Assembly: GCA_977017575.1 (NCBI GenBank)
Contig: CDRNVI010000024.1
Location: forward strand, 62,001-126,000
Direction: 5' to 3'
DNA length: 64,000 nucleotides
Origin: Paramoeba atlantica
Taxonomy: Eukaryota > Discosea
Of the stretch, positions 56,417-64,000 are shown piece by piece; position 1 is the stretch's first letter, and the number at the start of each line of letters is the position of its first letter. Under the pieces are notes generated by a model. The model ran no database searches. It saw only the letters and a program-made list of their open reading frames with translations, and was not told the DNA's origin. Both the position numbers and the translations under genes were made by a program.

Positions 56417-57919
56417 TCAACCAATTTCATTTTGAAGATCTGCTACGTTTGATCTAAACATTTCAACACAGGAAATTTCTCCTGACCATTGGGTAACTTG
56501 TTCGACCGCCCGGGCGCACTCGTTAGGGTTATCCCGGGCAGATTCATGCAATTCAAAAAACGTAAGAATAATAGTCGAAATTTTTTGAAGCCATAAACGT
56601 TGACCTTCACCGTGAGATAGTCGTGATGTTTTCGAGGCATTTTCGCAGATTGATTCCTTAACGTGTTTTCCAAGGTTGGATAGAAATCGCACCAGAGAAA
56701 ATGTTTCCGTGTGGTTACATGTTTTCATCCCAGTTTGAGTAGAAAAATTTCGTGTCGGTGTACGCGGCAGTTTTAGCAAAAGTTGACAAAGAAAGCACAC
56801 GCGGCGCCATCCAACAAAAAATATCCAGAATCGGTTTGGAATACAAGCTTCCGTTAAGGAACAAAGAGACAGCTCTTGCAACTCATTACACACGCTATAA
56901 AGCCCGTTAGAAAGTTTTGCGCAACTCGAGTGCAGAATTTGCTCTGACCTCACGCTCTGTATGCTTTGTTCATCAATTTCTGGATTTGAACAGAGTGACT
57001 CATAAATTGTAAGATCGTTCATATGAGACTGCAACTCACTCCGTACTAGATCACTGTATATTTTGCATAGAGTAGGAACGGGATCTTCTGAAGTTGTTAA
57101 ACGCAAGGCTTCAACTATGGTTGATATAGTGTCATAACTGCGAAAGCTAAGAGCTTCCGATATGACTGAAAGGAGAAGGCCTCGGAAAGTAGTGGCTGCT
57201 TTTTCAAAAAGCATGGCCCTTGTGTTCGAGCGAATAGTGGAACTATTTCCGACGAACGTTTTGCTTGCTTTTATCTCGCCATCTGCAAGTTGAATATTGT
57301 CTAACTTTTTACCCACCTCACGATATCTTTCCTCGATGTTAGCTTCCACACACTTAGCGCTTTTCCGCGCATGGGCTCTAATATTTTTGTGTTGCTCCAA
57401 TATTTCTTTAATTAGAGTCCTTACATAATACATATCTAAACTCACTTTCTGCTCGTCCACGCCAGACTCCTCTAAGAAATTTTGTCTGAGTGCGAGACAT
57501 CGCCAATTGCACCTTTCCAACATTTTTATGAAATTGTCAACCAGAACGCAGTACTCAACGTCTTGTGTCTCAATTATGTTTTTCTGCGGGTAAAATCTTT
57601 CGGCGCTGAGAGTATGACCAATCTTTCGCCTAATATTCTCATGCTTTGTGACAATATTTTTCATTTGCAAACTTCTCTCCGTTGAATTGGCTTTATCCGA
57701 TTCCATATTAAACTGAAGAAGAACACTCGCATTTTTACCAGCGCTTTCGTTTATTCGCTCTTTCCCTTGTTGAATATCAGCTTCAAGTTGCTCGACCGTT
57801 TTTATTAAGTCCGCAAAGGAGTAGTCTTTAAAAGTTGTTCGTATGTATTCCTCAGCACTAAAGCTATCGTCTATGGAGCCGAGATCCGACCGTTGTACCT
57901 CTTGGACACTTCCAGTCAT
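56417..57919 (-). CDS. Vps51/COG-like membrane tethering complex subunit
   Basis: 500 residues from the ATG at 57919. After a short acidic start, FSAEEYIRTTFKDYSFADLI with VEQLEADIQQGKERI corresponds to the N-terminal Vps51/COG1/Exoc family motif (x-F-D-x-E-x-Y-L-x-x-L-x-x-x-x-L-x-x-L). A long helical region follows, as expected for CATCHR rods. Vps51 belongs to GARP/EARP, which tethers endosome vesicles at the trans-Golgi. The length (500) is shorter than human VPS51 (782), closer to compact protist forms. COG1 or another CATCHR member cannot be ruled out from sequence reading alone. Confidence 0.5.
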   Translation of the reverse strand: MTGSVQEVQRSDLGSIDDSFSAEEYIRTTFKDYSFADLIKTVEQLEADIQQGKERINESAGKNASVLLQFNMESDKANSTERSLQMKNIVTKHENIRRKIGHTLSAERFYPQKNIIETQDVEYCVLVDNFIKMLERCNWRCLALRQNFLEESGVDEQKVSLDMYYVRTLIKEILEQHKNIRAHARKSAKCVEANIEERYREVGKKLDNIQLADGEIKASKTFVGNSSTIRSNTRAMLFEKAATTFRGLLLSVISEALSFRSYDTISTIVEALRLTTSEDPVPTLCKIYSDLVRSELQSHMNDLTIYESLCSNPEIDEQSIQSVRSEQILHSSCAKLSNGLYSVCNELQELSLCSLTEACIPNRFWIFFVGWRRVCFLCQLLLKLPRTPTRNFSTQTGMKTCNHTETFSLVRFLSNLGKHVKESICENASKTSRLSHGEGQRLWLQKISTIILTFFELHESARDNPNECARAVEQVTQWSGEISCVEMFRSNVADLQNEIG

Positions 57920-58295
57920 GCAAACTACGCTGAATGAATAGTACAACCTAAAGACACTACAGTGCAATTCAACGACAATATCCAATGCTTCTCTGGGAAA
58001 CCGCTAGGGCAGGAACATTTGCGAAAGATACGTTCATGAAAACTACACGTGTGCAAAAAGTAAACCACTGAGCGTAAAATTATAACATTAGATTAGTACA
58101 TGTATGACTTCAGAAGTAAACCATCTGTGTCGGAAGTAAGTTACTAATGGTAAAGCAGCATGGTGAAGCAAGCAACTCTAATGAAGTGTGAATACGTTTA
58201 ATACTTTTACTAAATCGTGGTAGGTCAAACAAAAAGGGACAGGCAATAGCCCAGGACCAAAAACCAAAAAATAAAATTAGCTGTCTTGTATCTAC
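57920..58295. other. Intergenic, no gene seen
   Basis: 376 bases, AT-rich, containing the Vps51-like 5' region and the acyltransferase 3' region. No ORF or repeat is supportable. Confidence 0.4.
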
Positions 58296-60098
58296 CTAGC
58301 ACAATTTGCCCTCTGAATCAATGGTTGTATCGTGCATAACCCTTGGGTCATCCTTGATTTCATTAGCTACATTGTATATTTGCTGCCAGACATGACGATT
58401 TTCGGAAATTAGTGCCATGTGTTCGGATTCTAAGTAGGTAGTCGTCACAACATTTTTTTCTTGACGCCCTTTCCAAGAGCTACACACGCGCAGTGAATCT
58501 ACGGAAATGGTACCATCACCATTGGTGTCGACCACATCCTTCGGAGAATATCTATGCTGCGCTTGAGAACTATCGATAGAAAACTTTTGTATTGTGTTCC
58601 ATCCAGTGCTTATGACGCAGTGTACCGTGACATTCGGAGGACTTTGAGAATCGACCTCCGTGTTTAAATGTTTATACGTATTTGCTATTGTATCTAATTT
58701 AAAGTCTCTTAGAAGCTGTGTAAGGTTAGCGGCGGAGTACTCCTGATCACCTACGTGGACCAGGGAACGGTTACCCCATACTTGACAACGCTCATTGTGG
58801 CAAGGAAACGCTGTGTACATGGAAATCCATGACTCGAGGACGGGTTGCGTGACCCAAAAGGGTGCAGGCCATCCATCATTTTCACCGACAAGAGCGCCAC
58901 GGATTGCCTTTACGGAGCCACCATAGGCACCGGCGATACTAATCAATCGAGCAATGTACTTATCTTTCCAGACTTCATCGACGAAGGTGTTCAAGAAGAG
59001 GACGGTGTGCACTCCTCCCAGTGAATGCGCTACCAGTGTCACAGATCGATTTTGATTCTCCGCATACATTCGCTCGACCCGAGCCTTCAGCTCAGGAAAC
59101 ATCAGAGTGCGCATGTCCAGCGGGGTACGACGAAAATCATAGGGCATTGCGTCCAGACTATGTCCCGGTTTATAGCGACCGCGACGGAGTATGTGACGCG
59201 TCCCGTTCGCAGTGAGTGTCAAGTTCTGTTTTGTACACATTTCACAAGGAAAGTGGTTCTCGTCTATGATCCTTGAATCGACAGTGTCTGTCATGAACTC
59301 AAAGAAACCTTTCATATACGCCGTAGCATCACAAGTGAAAGTATTCGCAGGATTGTAACAGCTCACTGCTCGAATACGATCTTCCAGCGGACGAATCGAA
59401 ATTCCTGGTGGATTTTGTGTTGTACCATTTGGATGTAACTTCAGACGCATAATTTCACGCCAGCATCGAAACCGAAGTGCGATTCCTTGTAGATCAAACC
59501 AAATTTTAGACCAATCTAAGCTCTTGCTACACTCCAAAGGCAACCAATTAGCCTTTTCTCGTCTTTCTTCTAAGACCGATCCCATAGTACCTGGAATGAC
59601 CAGAATCGGAGATGGAGACTCTGCATCTTCCAGTTCAGAACAATGAGTACATTGACTTTGTTTGAAATCCGTGGATCCCCCAAACAGTAATTCAAGCAGT
59701 GTACGCCGTCCCTCTGTTTGCTCTTGATCAATGTTGAACAAGCCCAGTGGTTCGTTGGGTAATGCGGCAAACCCTTCCGACAGAGGCATTCCTTGCACTA
59801 CTTTCTCGTATTCACGTTTCGCCTTTCTTCTTCGAACCAGAATTTCATCAAAATCTACCGTGTTGATTGTGGAGCAATTCGCTAGATTCGAAAAAGACTT
59901 AGTGCCAAGCGTACTCTTTCTTAATGAGGTTGACACTTTACCGGAAGCTTCTACATGAGTGATACCCCATGAATGCTGAAAAATCTTTCGTGACCTCCAT
60001 ACCGACGCAAGCTGACAATTTTTAACATCTTCAGATGAATACACTGACTTTGGAAGCAGGAAGATCCAGAAGTGCAGTAGCCTGAGAAGTATAATCAT
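58296..60098 (-). CDS. LCAT/PDAT-family acyltransferase or phospholipase, paralogue 1
   Basis: 600 residues with an ATG at 60098. The N-terminus (MIILLRLLHFWIFLLPKSVY) is a signal peptide or anchor. About 150 variable residues precede the alpha/beta-hydrolase core: PILVIPGTMGSVLE (oxyanion region, about 164-177), MPYDFRRTPLD, TLVAHSLGGVHTVLFLN with the nucleophile S359, VDTNGDGTIS (acid) and ESEHMAL (histidine). Several Cys and N-glycosylation sites suit a lumenal or secreted enzyme. LCAT moves acyl chains from phosphatidylcholine to sterols; PDAT does so to diacylglycerol; lysosomal PLA2 also belongs here. Which substrate applies cannot be read from the sequence. Confidence 0.85.
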   Translation of the reverse strand: MIILLRLLHFWIFLLPKSVYSSEDVKNCQLASVWRSRKIFQHSWGITHVEASGKVSTSLRKSTLGTKSFSNLANCSTINTVDFDEILVRRRKAKREYEKVVQGMPLSEGFAALPNEPLGLFNIDQEQTEGRRTLLELLFGGSTDFKQSQCTHCSELEDAESPSPILVIPGTMGSVLEERREKANWLPLECSKSLDWSKIWFDLQGIALRFRCWREIMRLKLHPNGTTQNPPGISIRPLEDRIRAVSCYNPANTFTCDATAYMKGFFEFMTDTVDSRIIDENHFPCEMCTKQNLTLTANGTRHILRRGRYKPGHSLDAMPYDFRRTPLDMRTLMFPELKARVERMYAENQNRSVTLVAHSLGGVHTVLFLNTFVDEVWKDKYIARLISIAGAYGGSVKAIRGALVGENDGWPAPFWVTQPVLESWISMYTAFPCHNERCQVWGNRSLVHVGDQEYSAANLTQLLRDFKLDTIANTYKHLNTEVDSQSPPNVTVHCVISTGWNTIQKFSIDSSQAQHRYSPKDVVDTNGDGTISVDSLRVCSSWKGRQEKNVVTTTYLESEHMALISENRHVWQQIYNVANEIKDDPRVMHDTTIDSEGKLC

Positions 60099-60822
60099 AA
60101 TAAACTGCTACTAAAGTACATGTAGAAGTGACCTTACGAAATCTTAAATCTTGGCGAATAGAATATACTATAGAATAGAATATACAAAGAGACTGTACAA
60201 AGTTGTACTGCAGAAATATTACTACTAGTATGTTACTACTAATAGTATAAAGTACTTGTGATTCAGATGAAATTCTACATAAAGAAGCACGATACGCGTG
60301 CGTTACTTTTCAGACTCACTCAAACACAACCAGGCATTAGGCAAGAATTAGTAGCCGGGTTAAAAAGGCAGTTCTGCAAAGAGACATGGCTTCCCAAATA
60401 CGGCGCACAAAAAGCCGTATCAAACGCTTCTCTAGCCGTGTCAACCAGTTACGCATAGGTATGATACAATCATGCATACTTTAATGATACGTAACTTAAT
60501 TGCAAACTACATAGCGCTTTAGCAACACCACGTACTTCTTCCACGCGATTCAAAAACTAAAAACCAGCTTAACCATGTTTTCTACACAGAAGACGCTGAA
60601 TAGTTATTGAAGAGAGGTCGATACACGACAATAAATTCAAACACAACACAAGCCTATCCAGTTGGCAAAATTTAAAAATGATCCCACATCAGATTCGTGA
60701 AACCCGAACAGCCTTAGGCCAAATGCATGACGAAATAAACTAAAGCAGGAGCCACGTTCTATCTCACTTAAAAACGAAATTCATTTAAAATTGAGGATCA
60801 GACAGTAGCAGCACAATAGAGC
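60099..60822. other. Intergenic, no gene seen
   Basis: 724 bases between the two acyltransferases. A plus-strand frame at 60258-60458 begins at a non-ATG codon and is not convincing. No RNA gene or element ends were found. Confidence 0.35.
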
Positions 60823-62148
60823 TCATTCTTCAGCGCTCCTAACGATGCTAAGGATTTCATTCCATACGGTTTCACAGTTTTGTACCAATCCCATATGGCT
60901 AGTTCCATTCACGTACCTCGTTCTCACAGGGGGTATCTGGTGGGCTGACCATTCCTCGCAGATCGACGCGCTATCTTTGGGCACGGTTCCGTCACCATCG
61001 GCCCCCATGTCCAGCTTTGGTCGATACCGACTCAGACGATCATACCCGCTAAGTTCAATTTTAGACAAAGTGGGTATCCCGGTTCCTATATAACAATAAA
61101 CACTCACCCCCGGAGCGCTCTGGTAATCCATATCTGTGTTCAGCTTGTGAAACAGCTCACCGTGCGTCTCAAACCCGACTTTCTTCAACAGACGTGGAAA
61201 ATCACTTGCGGTGTACGTTTCCTTTTTTACCGATAGCAAAACCTTATTCTCCCACACCCTCGTCCGGTTACTACTGTTCGGGAACAACGCATACAACCCG
61301 GGCCACGTCGCCAGCACCGGCTGCGTATACCAATTCGGCACCACCGGTACCATCTCCGTTGCCCCATCCAAAATCGACTGCACCGCCTTCAACGACCCCC
61401 CCAACGGGACCCCCAACAGCACCACCCTCCCCACATACCTCTTCTTCCACCCCTCCCCCACAAACGTATTCAGAAACCCACTCACCACAACCCCTCCCAG
61501 GGAGTGGGCCACCAGCGTCACCTTTCGTATCTCCCCCCCTCTTCCCCCCCCTGTCTCCCCCATCCCCTCAATCCTCCTCTTCAGCCCCTCAAACACCCCC
61601 CCGGGCCTTGCCCAATCCACCGGGCCTCTACGGAAGTCATACGCGTAGGCCTGCAGGTTCTCCCCCCTCACGTACCCCTTGGCTACCAGATACTCCACCA
61701 GCGGGGCCATGTACTGTGTGTGGGCACAGCTCCACGGGGTCGCGTGGTCGAGGCAGCTGACCGCCGCGAGGGCATCCGGCAGGGGTCGGATCGCGACCCC
61801 CGGGGGGGGGGCGCTGGCCCCGGTGCGGGGGTCGAGGGCGAGGCGCATGACTGCGGCCCAGCAGGGGTACTCGAGGGTGAAGGCGGTGAGGTCGACCCAG
61901 GCGGGGGACCAGGCGGGGGTGGTGGTGAGACAGGGCAGGGGGAGGGAGAGGGCGTTGGTGCGGCGCTGCTGGAGGACGGAGCCGAGGAGACCGGGGAGGA
62001 GGAGGAGGGGGAGAGGGGAGGGGGAAGAGGAGGAGGAAGAGGAGGAGGAAGAGGAGAGGGTGGGGAGATGGGGGAAGGGATGGGGGTGGGGGAGAGGGAG
62101 GGTGAGAAGAAGGGTGAGGGTGAGGAGGGGGAGGGGGGGTGGGGACAT
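60823..62148 (-). CDS. LCAT/PDAT-family acyltransferase or phospholipase, paralogue 2
   Basis: 441 residues with an ATG at 62148. The core matches its neighbour: LLLPGLLGSVLQ (about 49-60), AYDFRRGPVDW, TLVAHSLGGVVVSGFLN with S216, MGADGDGTVP (D384 or D386) and NGTSHMGLV (H418). The N-terminal 50 residues are a run of Pro/Leu/His and twelve Ser, signal-like but of odd composition. It lacks the 100-residue linker of paralogue 1. The 5' two thirds of the gene are extremely GC-rich and C/T-skewed on the coding strand, while the 3' third has normal composition. The tandem arrangement suggests an old gene duplication; both catalytic triads look intact. Confidence 0.85.
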   Translation of the reverse strand: MSPPPLPLLTLTLLLTLPLPHPHPFPHLPTLSSSSSSSSSSSPSPLPLLLLPGLLGSVLQQRRTNALSLPLPCLTTTPAWSPAWVDLTAFTLEYPCWAAVMRLALDPRTGASAPPPGVAIRPLPDALAAVSCLDHATPWSCAHTQYMAPLVEYLVAKGYVRGENLQAYAYDFRRGPVDWARPGGVFEGLKRRIEGMGETGGGRGGEIRKVTLVAHSLGGVVVSGFLNTFVGEGWKKRYVGRVVLLGVPLGGSLKAVQSILDGATEMVPVVPNWYTQPVLATWPGLYALFPNSSNRTRVWENKVLLSVKKETYTASDFPRLLKKVGFETHGELFHKLNTDMDYQSAPGVSVYCYIGTGIPTLSKIELSGYDRLSRYRPKLDMGADGDGTVPKDSASICEEWSAHQIPPVRTRYVNGTSHMGLVQNCETVWNEILSIVRSAEE

Positions 62149-62245
62149 GGAAGGGGAGGTGGGGAAGAAAAGGTGGAGGAGGAGGGGGGGAGATTGTGGA
62201 GGAAAGAAAGAGGTTGGATGGAAAGGTTTGGATTGAGATTTGTGT
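61900..62245. repeat. Polypurine, G-run-rich tract
   Basis: On the plus strand this 345-bp stretch is almost only G and A with many GGG/GGGG runs (GGGGAGGTGGGG, GAGGAGGAGGAAGAGG). The coding strand is correspondingly C/T only. It covers the 5' end of paralogue 2 and its upstream region. Such tracts can form G-quadruplex or triplex DNA; on the coding strand it is also a long polypyrimidine tract. Confidence 0.7.
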
Positions 62246-62501
62246 AGGTAAGAGGAGCAATATATTTTTTCATAGGGAATGATTTCTTATTCTTTAAGGA
62301 GTCGAGGTAATACTCTTAAAAAGTCGATTTAGGAGTCGAAATATCCCAAATGAGTGCATTCTGAAATTACGGGGTAGTAGTACTGGGCACGCACGTGGTA
62401 GAGTGTGAGGCCGTTAACACTACAAAAGCGTACATGACAGGTGTTCTACGTTTCGGCGTGATCATTTTGACTTAATTTTTTCTAGGTATACGTGATAGAA
62501 T
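62149..62501. other. Intergenic, pyrimidine-rich on the coding strand
   Basis: About 350 bases between the acyltransferase ATG and the helicase stop. The first 90 bases belong to the polypurine tract; the rest is mixed, with no ORF. Confidence 0.4.
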
Positions 62502-64000
62502 TCATTGTCGATTCCGCCTACATTCGATGCACTGACTTCCCATTGTGCAGGGAGAGTGAACCTCCAGATGACAGGGCCGTTGACATTGATGGGACGAGCA
62601 AAGGGGAAAATTGCATTGCTGCGTGCAAAACGAAAGGGTGGGATTGTCACTCTCTTTCAGACATAAGCGATCCACTACGACAGAATTGTATGGGTTTACC
62701 GAATTATCACCTTGCGTCTCGGCTTTTTGAATACTTCCCATGATCAGGGGATCTATCCGGCTTACCACTTCAATGGCATCATTCGAAGTAACTACAATTC
62801 TAGTGGAAGGATGGCGTGAGCAATGAAGTCGTAGCTTTTTCCCCTGCCGTTTAGGACCGATAACGTCAAGCACCTTTTTCCAGTGACTTATCGTTCGGAG
62901 GAGTCGGGAAGACCCCAAAATGATCAGCGAATGGCGTGCTCTACTACACGCAACAATCATACGGTTTTCCAATTCAAGAAAGTCAGTAATATGCTTAGTA
63001 CGAACTAGGGACAAAATTATTATGTCATTTTCATCACCTTGAAAACGATCGACAGTGAAAACGTCGACGCGATCTCGGGAGATAAGAAAAGGGCAACGAC
63101 GCATGGCACGAATGATGGCTCTTCTCTGTCCGACATAAGGTGTAATAACAGTAATAGATGAAGCTGGAACACCCTGAAAAAGCAAAAAGCAGACAAGAAA
63201 CGTTACCATTGCGATTTCAGCATTATTTTCTATGCTAGTGTTCTGTTTCAAAGCGACTTCCGGATGTTCATGATTCCAAAAGAAAACTGAATCTTCCAAC
63301 CCAGGAGCGGTAATCCAATTCTGATTCCAGATGCTGGTAAAAGTGCGTGTGTTTACCGCAGGGTGATCAGAAAGGGAAAAACTAACGCAATCTGTATAGA
63401 AGCCGCGAACGAGATCGCATAATTCCGACCGCATGCGGTGTTGTTCGTCAAGTTTAATGAGAGGAAACCTTGTGTTGACAAACCTCTCAAACAGAGAGAC
63501 GTTCAGCTTATTTTCCGTGGCTAGCTCATACTTGCGAACAGTGGGTCGTAATTGCTTATGATCTCCTATAAGAATTACTTGCCGTATTGACGAGGGAAGA
63601 CATGCCCATATTTGACTTTCAAGAATTTCGGCTGCTTCCTCCACAATAATGATCTGAGGTGACACTTCTTTGATCACGTCCATGTGTAAAGCTAAACCGG
63701 TAGTCGTGGCACCAATAACATCCATAGAGCGCATGAGTGATATTTGTGTCATTTTTCGCATCTCAAAAAGAAGTTTGTAAAGTTTTTCATATTGTAAAGC
63801 AAGATCCGGTAGTTTCTGTGCAGCCTCCACATATTCTTGACGGCAAATATTTTCCAGCAAACGTTGTCTTTCAGCGTGCGTCAATGCCCAAACTGTTACA
63901 ATGGATGGAACTATGGACCGAGAAAGCGGCATATCGCGCGGCACCAAAAAAGAATCCCAATTTATATCCATCTTGCGAATAATATCTCCATCAAGGTACC
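62502..64000 (-). CDS. ZNFX1/NFX1-like superfamily 1 RNA helicase, C-terminal part
   Basis: At least 498 residues; the frame is open to the right window edge (YLDGDIIRK precedes the first internal Met), so the N-terminus and Walker A are outside. Helicase motifs in order: GATTTGLA, IIIVEEAAEILESQ (motif II region), LIGDHKQLRPTV (III), LDEQHRM (IV), ITPYVGQRRAI, VDRFQGDENDIIILSLVRT (V) and ACSRARHSLIILGS (VI). The end has the NFX1-type cysteine/histidine pattern CTQQCNFPLCSSHQCQRPCH. ZNFX1 and fission-yeast Hrr1-type helicases act with Argonaute and RNA-dependent RNA polymerase in small-RNA silencing; Upf1/SMG families are more distant. VEEAAE replaces the usual DEAA(Q/E) acidic pair with Glu-Glu. 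Confidence 0.85.
   Translation of the reverse strand, partial: YLDGDIIRKMDINWDSFLVPRDMPLSRSIVPSIVTVWALTHAERQRLLENICRQEYVEAAQKLPDLALQYEKLYKLLFEMRKMTQISLMRSMDVIGATTTGLALHMDVIKEVSPQIIIVEEAAEILESQIWACLPSSIRQVILIGDHKQLRPTVRKYELATENKLNVSLFERFVNTRFPLIKLDEQHRMRSELCDLVRGFYTDCVSFSLSDHPAVNTRTFTSIWNQNWITAPGLEDSVFFWNHEHPEVALKQNTSIENNAEIAMVTFLVCFLLFQGVPASSITVITPYVGQRRAIIRAMRRCPFLISRDRVDVFTVDRFQGDENDIIILSLVRTKHITDFLELENRMIVACSRARHSLIILGSSRLLRTISHWKKVLDVIGPKRQGKKLRLHCSRHPSTRIVVTSNDAIEVVSRIDPLIMGSIQKAETQGDNSVNPYNSVVVDRLCLKESDNPTLSFCTQQCNFPLCSSHQCQRPCHLEVHSPCTMGSQCIECRRNRQ

Noticed and set aside
60258-60458. 66-codon plus-strand ORF between the acyltransferases
   Set aside because: Starts at a non-ATG codon and has no recognisable features.
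61504-62273. Several long overlapping ORFs on both strands over the second acyltransferase
   Set aside because: They are low-complexity readings (Gly/Glu/Arg or Pro/Ser) of the skewed GC-rich tract; only the frame with the catalytic triad is kept.
1-64000. Trypanosomatid origin suggested by the one-strand gene array and Z-alpha-like protein
   Set aside because: Trypanosomatids use ALPH1 instead of canonical DCP2 and are not known to carry a METTL3-type enzyme; a taxon is therefore not assigned.
1-64000. Prokaryotic features (operons, ribosome-binding sites, CRISPR arrays, attachment sites)
   Set aside because: Gene content is plainly eukaryotic, and no regularly spaced short repeats with spacers were seen.

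Overview
This window is from the nuclear genome of a eukaryote, probably a unicellular one. It encodes cytosolic ribosomal protein eS6, the DNA primase large subunit, an ORC4-like protein, the decapping enzyme DCP2, EMC1, a METTL3-type RNA methyltransferase, METTL1/TRM8 and mitochondrial adrenodoxin reductase. The genome is compact and intron-poor: EMC1 (1030 residues), the EngB-type GTPase (813) and PRIM2 (581) are each one open frame. TAA, TAG and TGA all occur as stops, so the standard code fits. The taxon cannot be fixed from the sequence. All confidently read host genes lie on the minus strand, which recalls the directional gene arrays of Euglenozoa and dinoflagellates, but canonical DCP2 and a METTL3-like enzyme argue against a trypanosomatid.

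Layout. 1-23.1 kb: a dense run of minus-strand housekeeping genes (a partial gene, DCP2, EngB GTPase, secreted PA-domain protein, ORC4-like, nucleoplasmin-like acidic/GAR protein, helical-repeat organellar protein, FDXR, eS6, PRIM2, a Z-alpha-like winged-helix protein, METTL3-like, rhomboid). Two adjacent non-autonomous TIR elements sit at 5.5-6.9 kb. 23.1-28.0 kb is a transposon graveyard: a LINE-like C-terminal fragment, a nested TIR element with hAT-like transposase fragments on the plus strand, and AT-rich relic DNA. 28.0-30.0 kb: METTL1/TRM8 and guanylate kinase.

29,791-53,473 is the outstanding structure: an 11,840-bp segment present twice in direct tandem. The copies look identical wherever I compared them and are joined by a 3-bp filler (CCT). 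The left breakpoint is inside the P-loop of guanylate kinase and the right one inside EMC1, so the junction holds a broken 5' piece of the kinase and a broken 3' piece of EMC1, while one intact copy of each gene survives on the outer flanks. The duplicated unit carries a TPR-like membrane protein, a thioredoxin-fold protein, a TFIIS-N-like protein, a type I membrane protein, two poorly understood ORFs inside an inverted repeat, an LRR protein, an organellar membrane protein, and a whole-looking Merlin-family DNA transposon with TIRs and an 8-bp target-site duplication.

53-64 kb: intact EMC1, a Vps51-like tethering subunit, two LCAT/PDAT-type acyltransferase paralogues (the second with a very GC-rich, strand-skewed 5' half) and the C-terminal part of a ZNFX1/NFX1-like superfamily 1 helicase running off the right edge. 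Functional themes are RNA processing and decay, replication and ER/lipid biology. No operon-like functional grouping is evident, but the uniform orientation suggests polycistronic or otherwise co-directional transcription.
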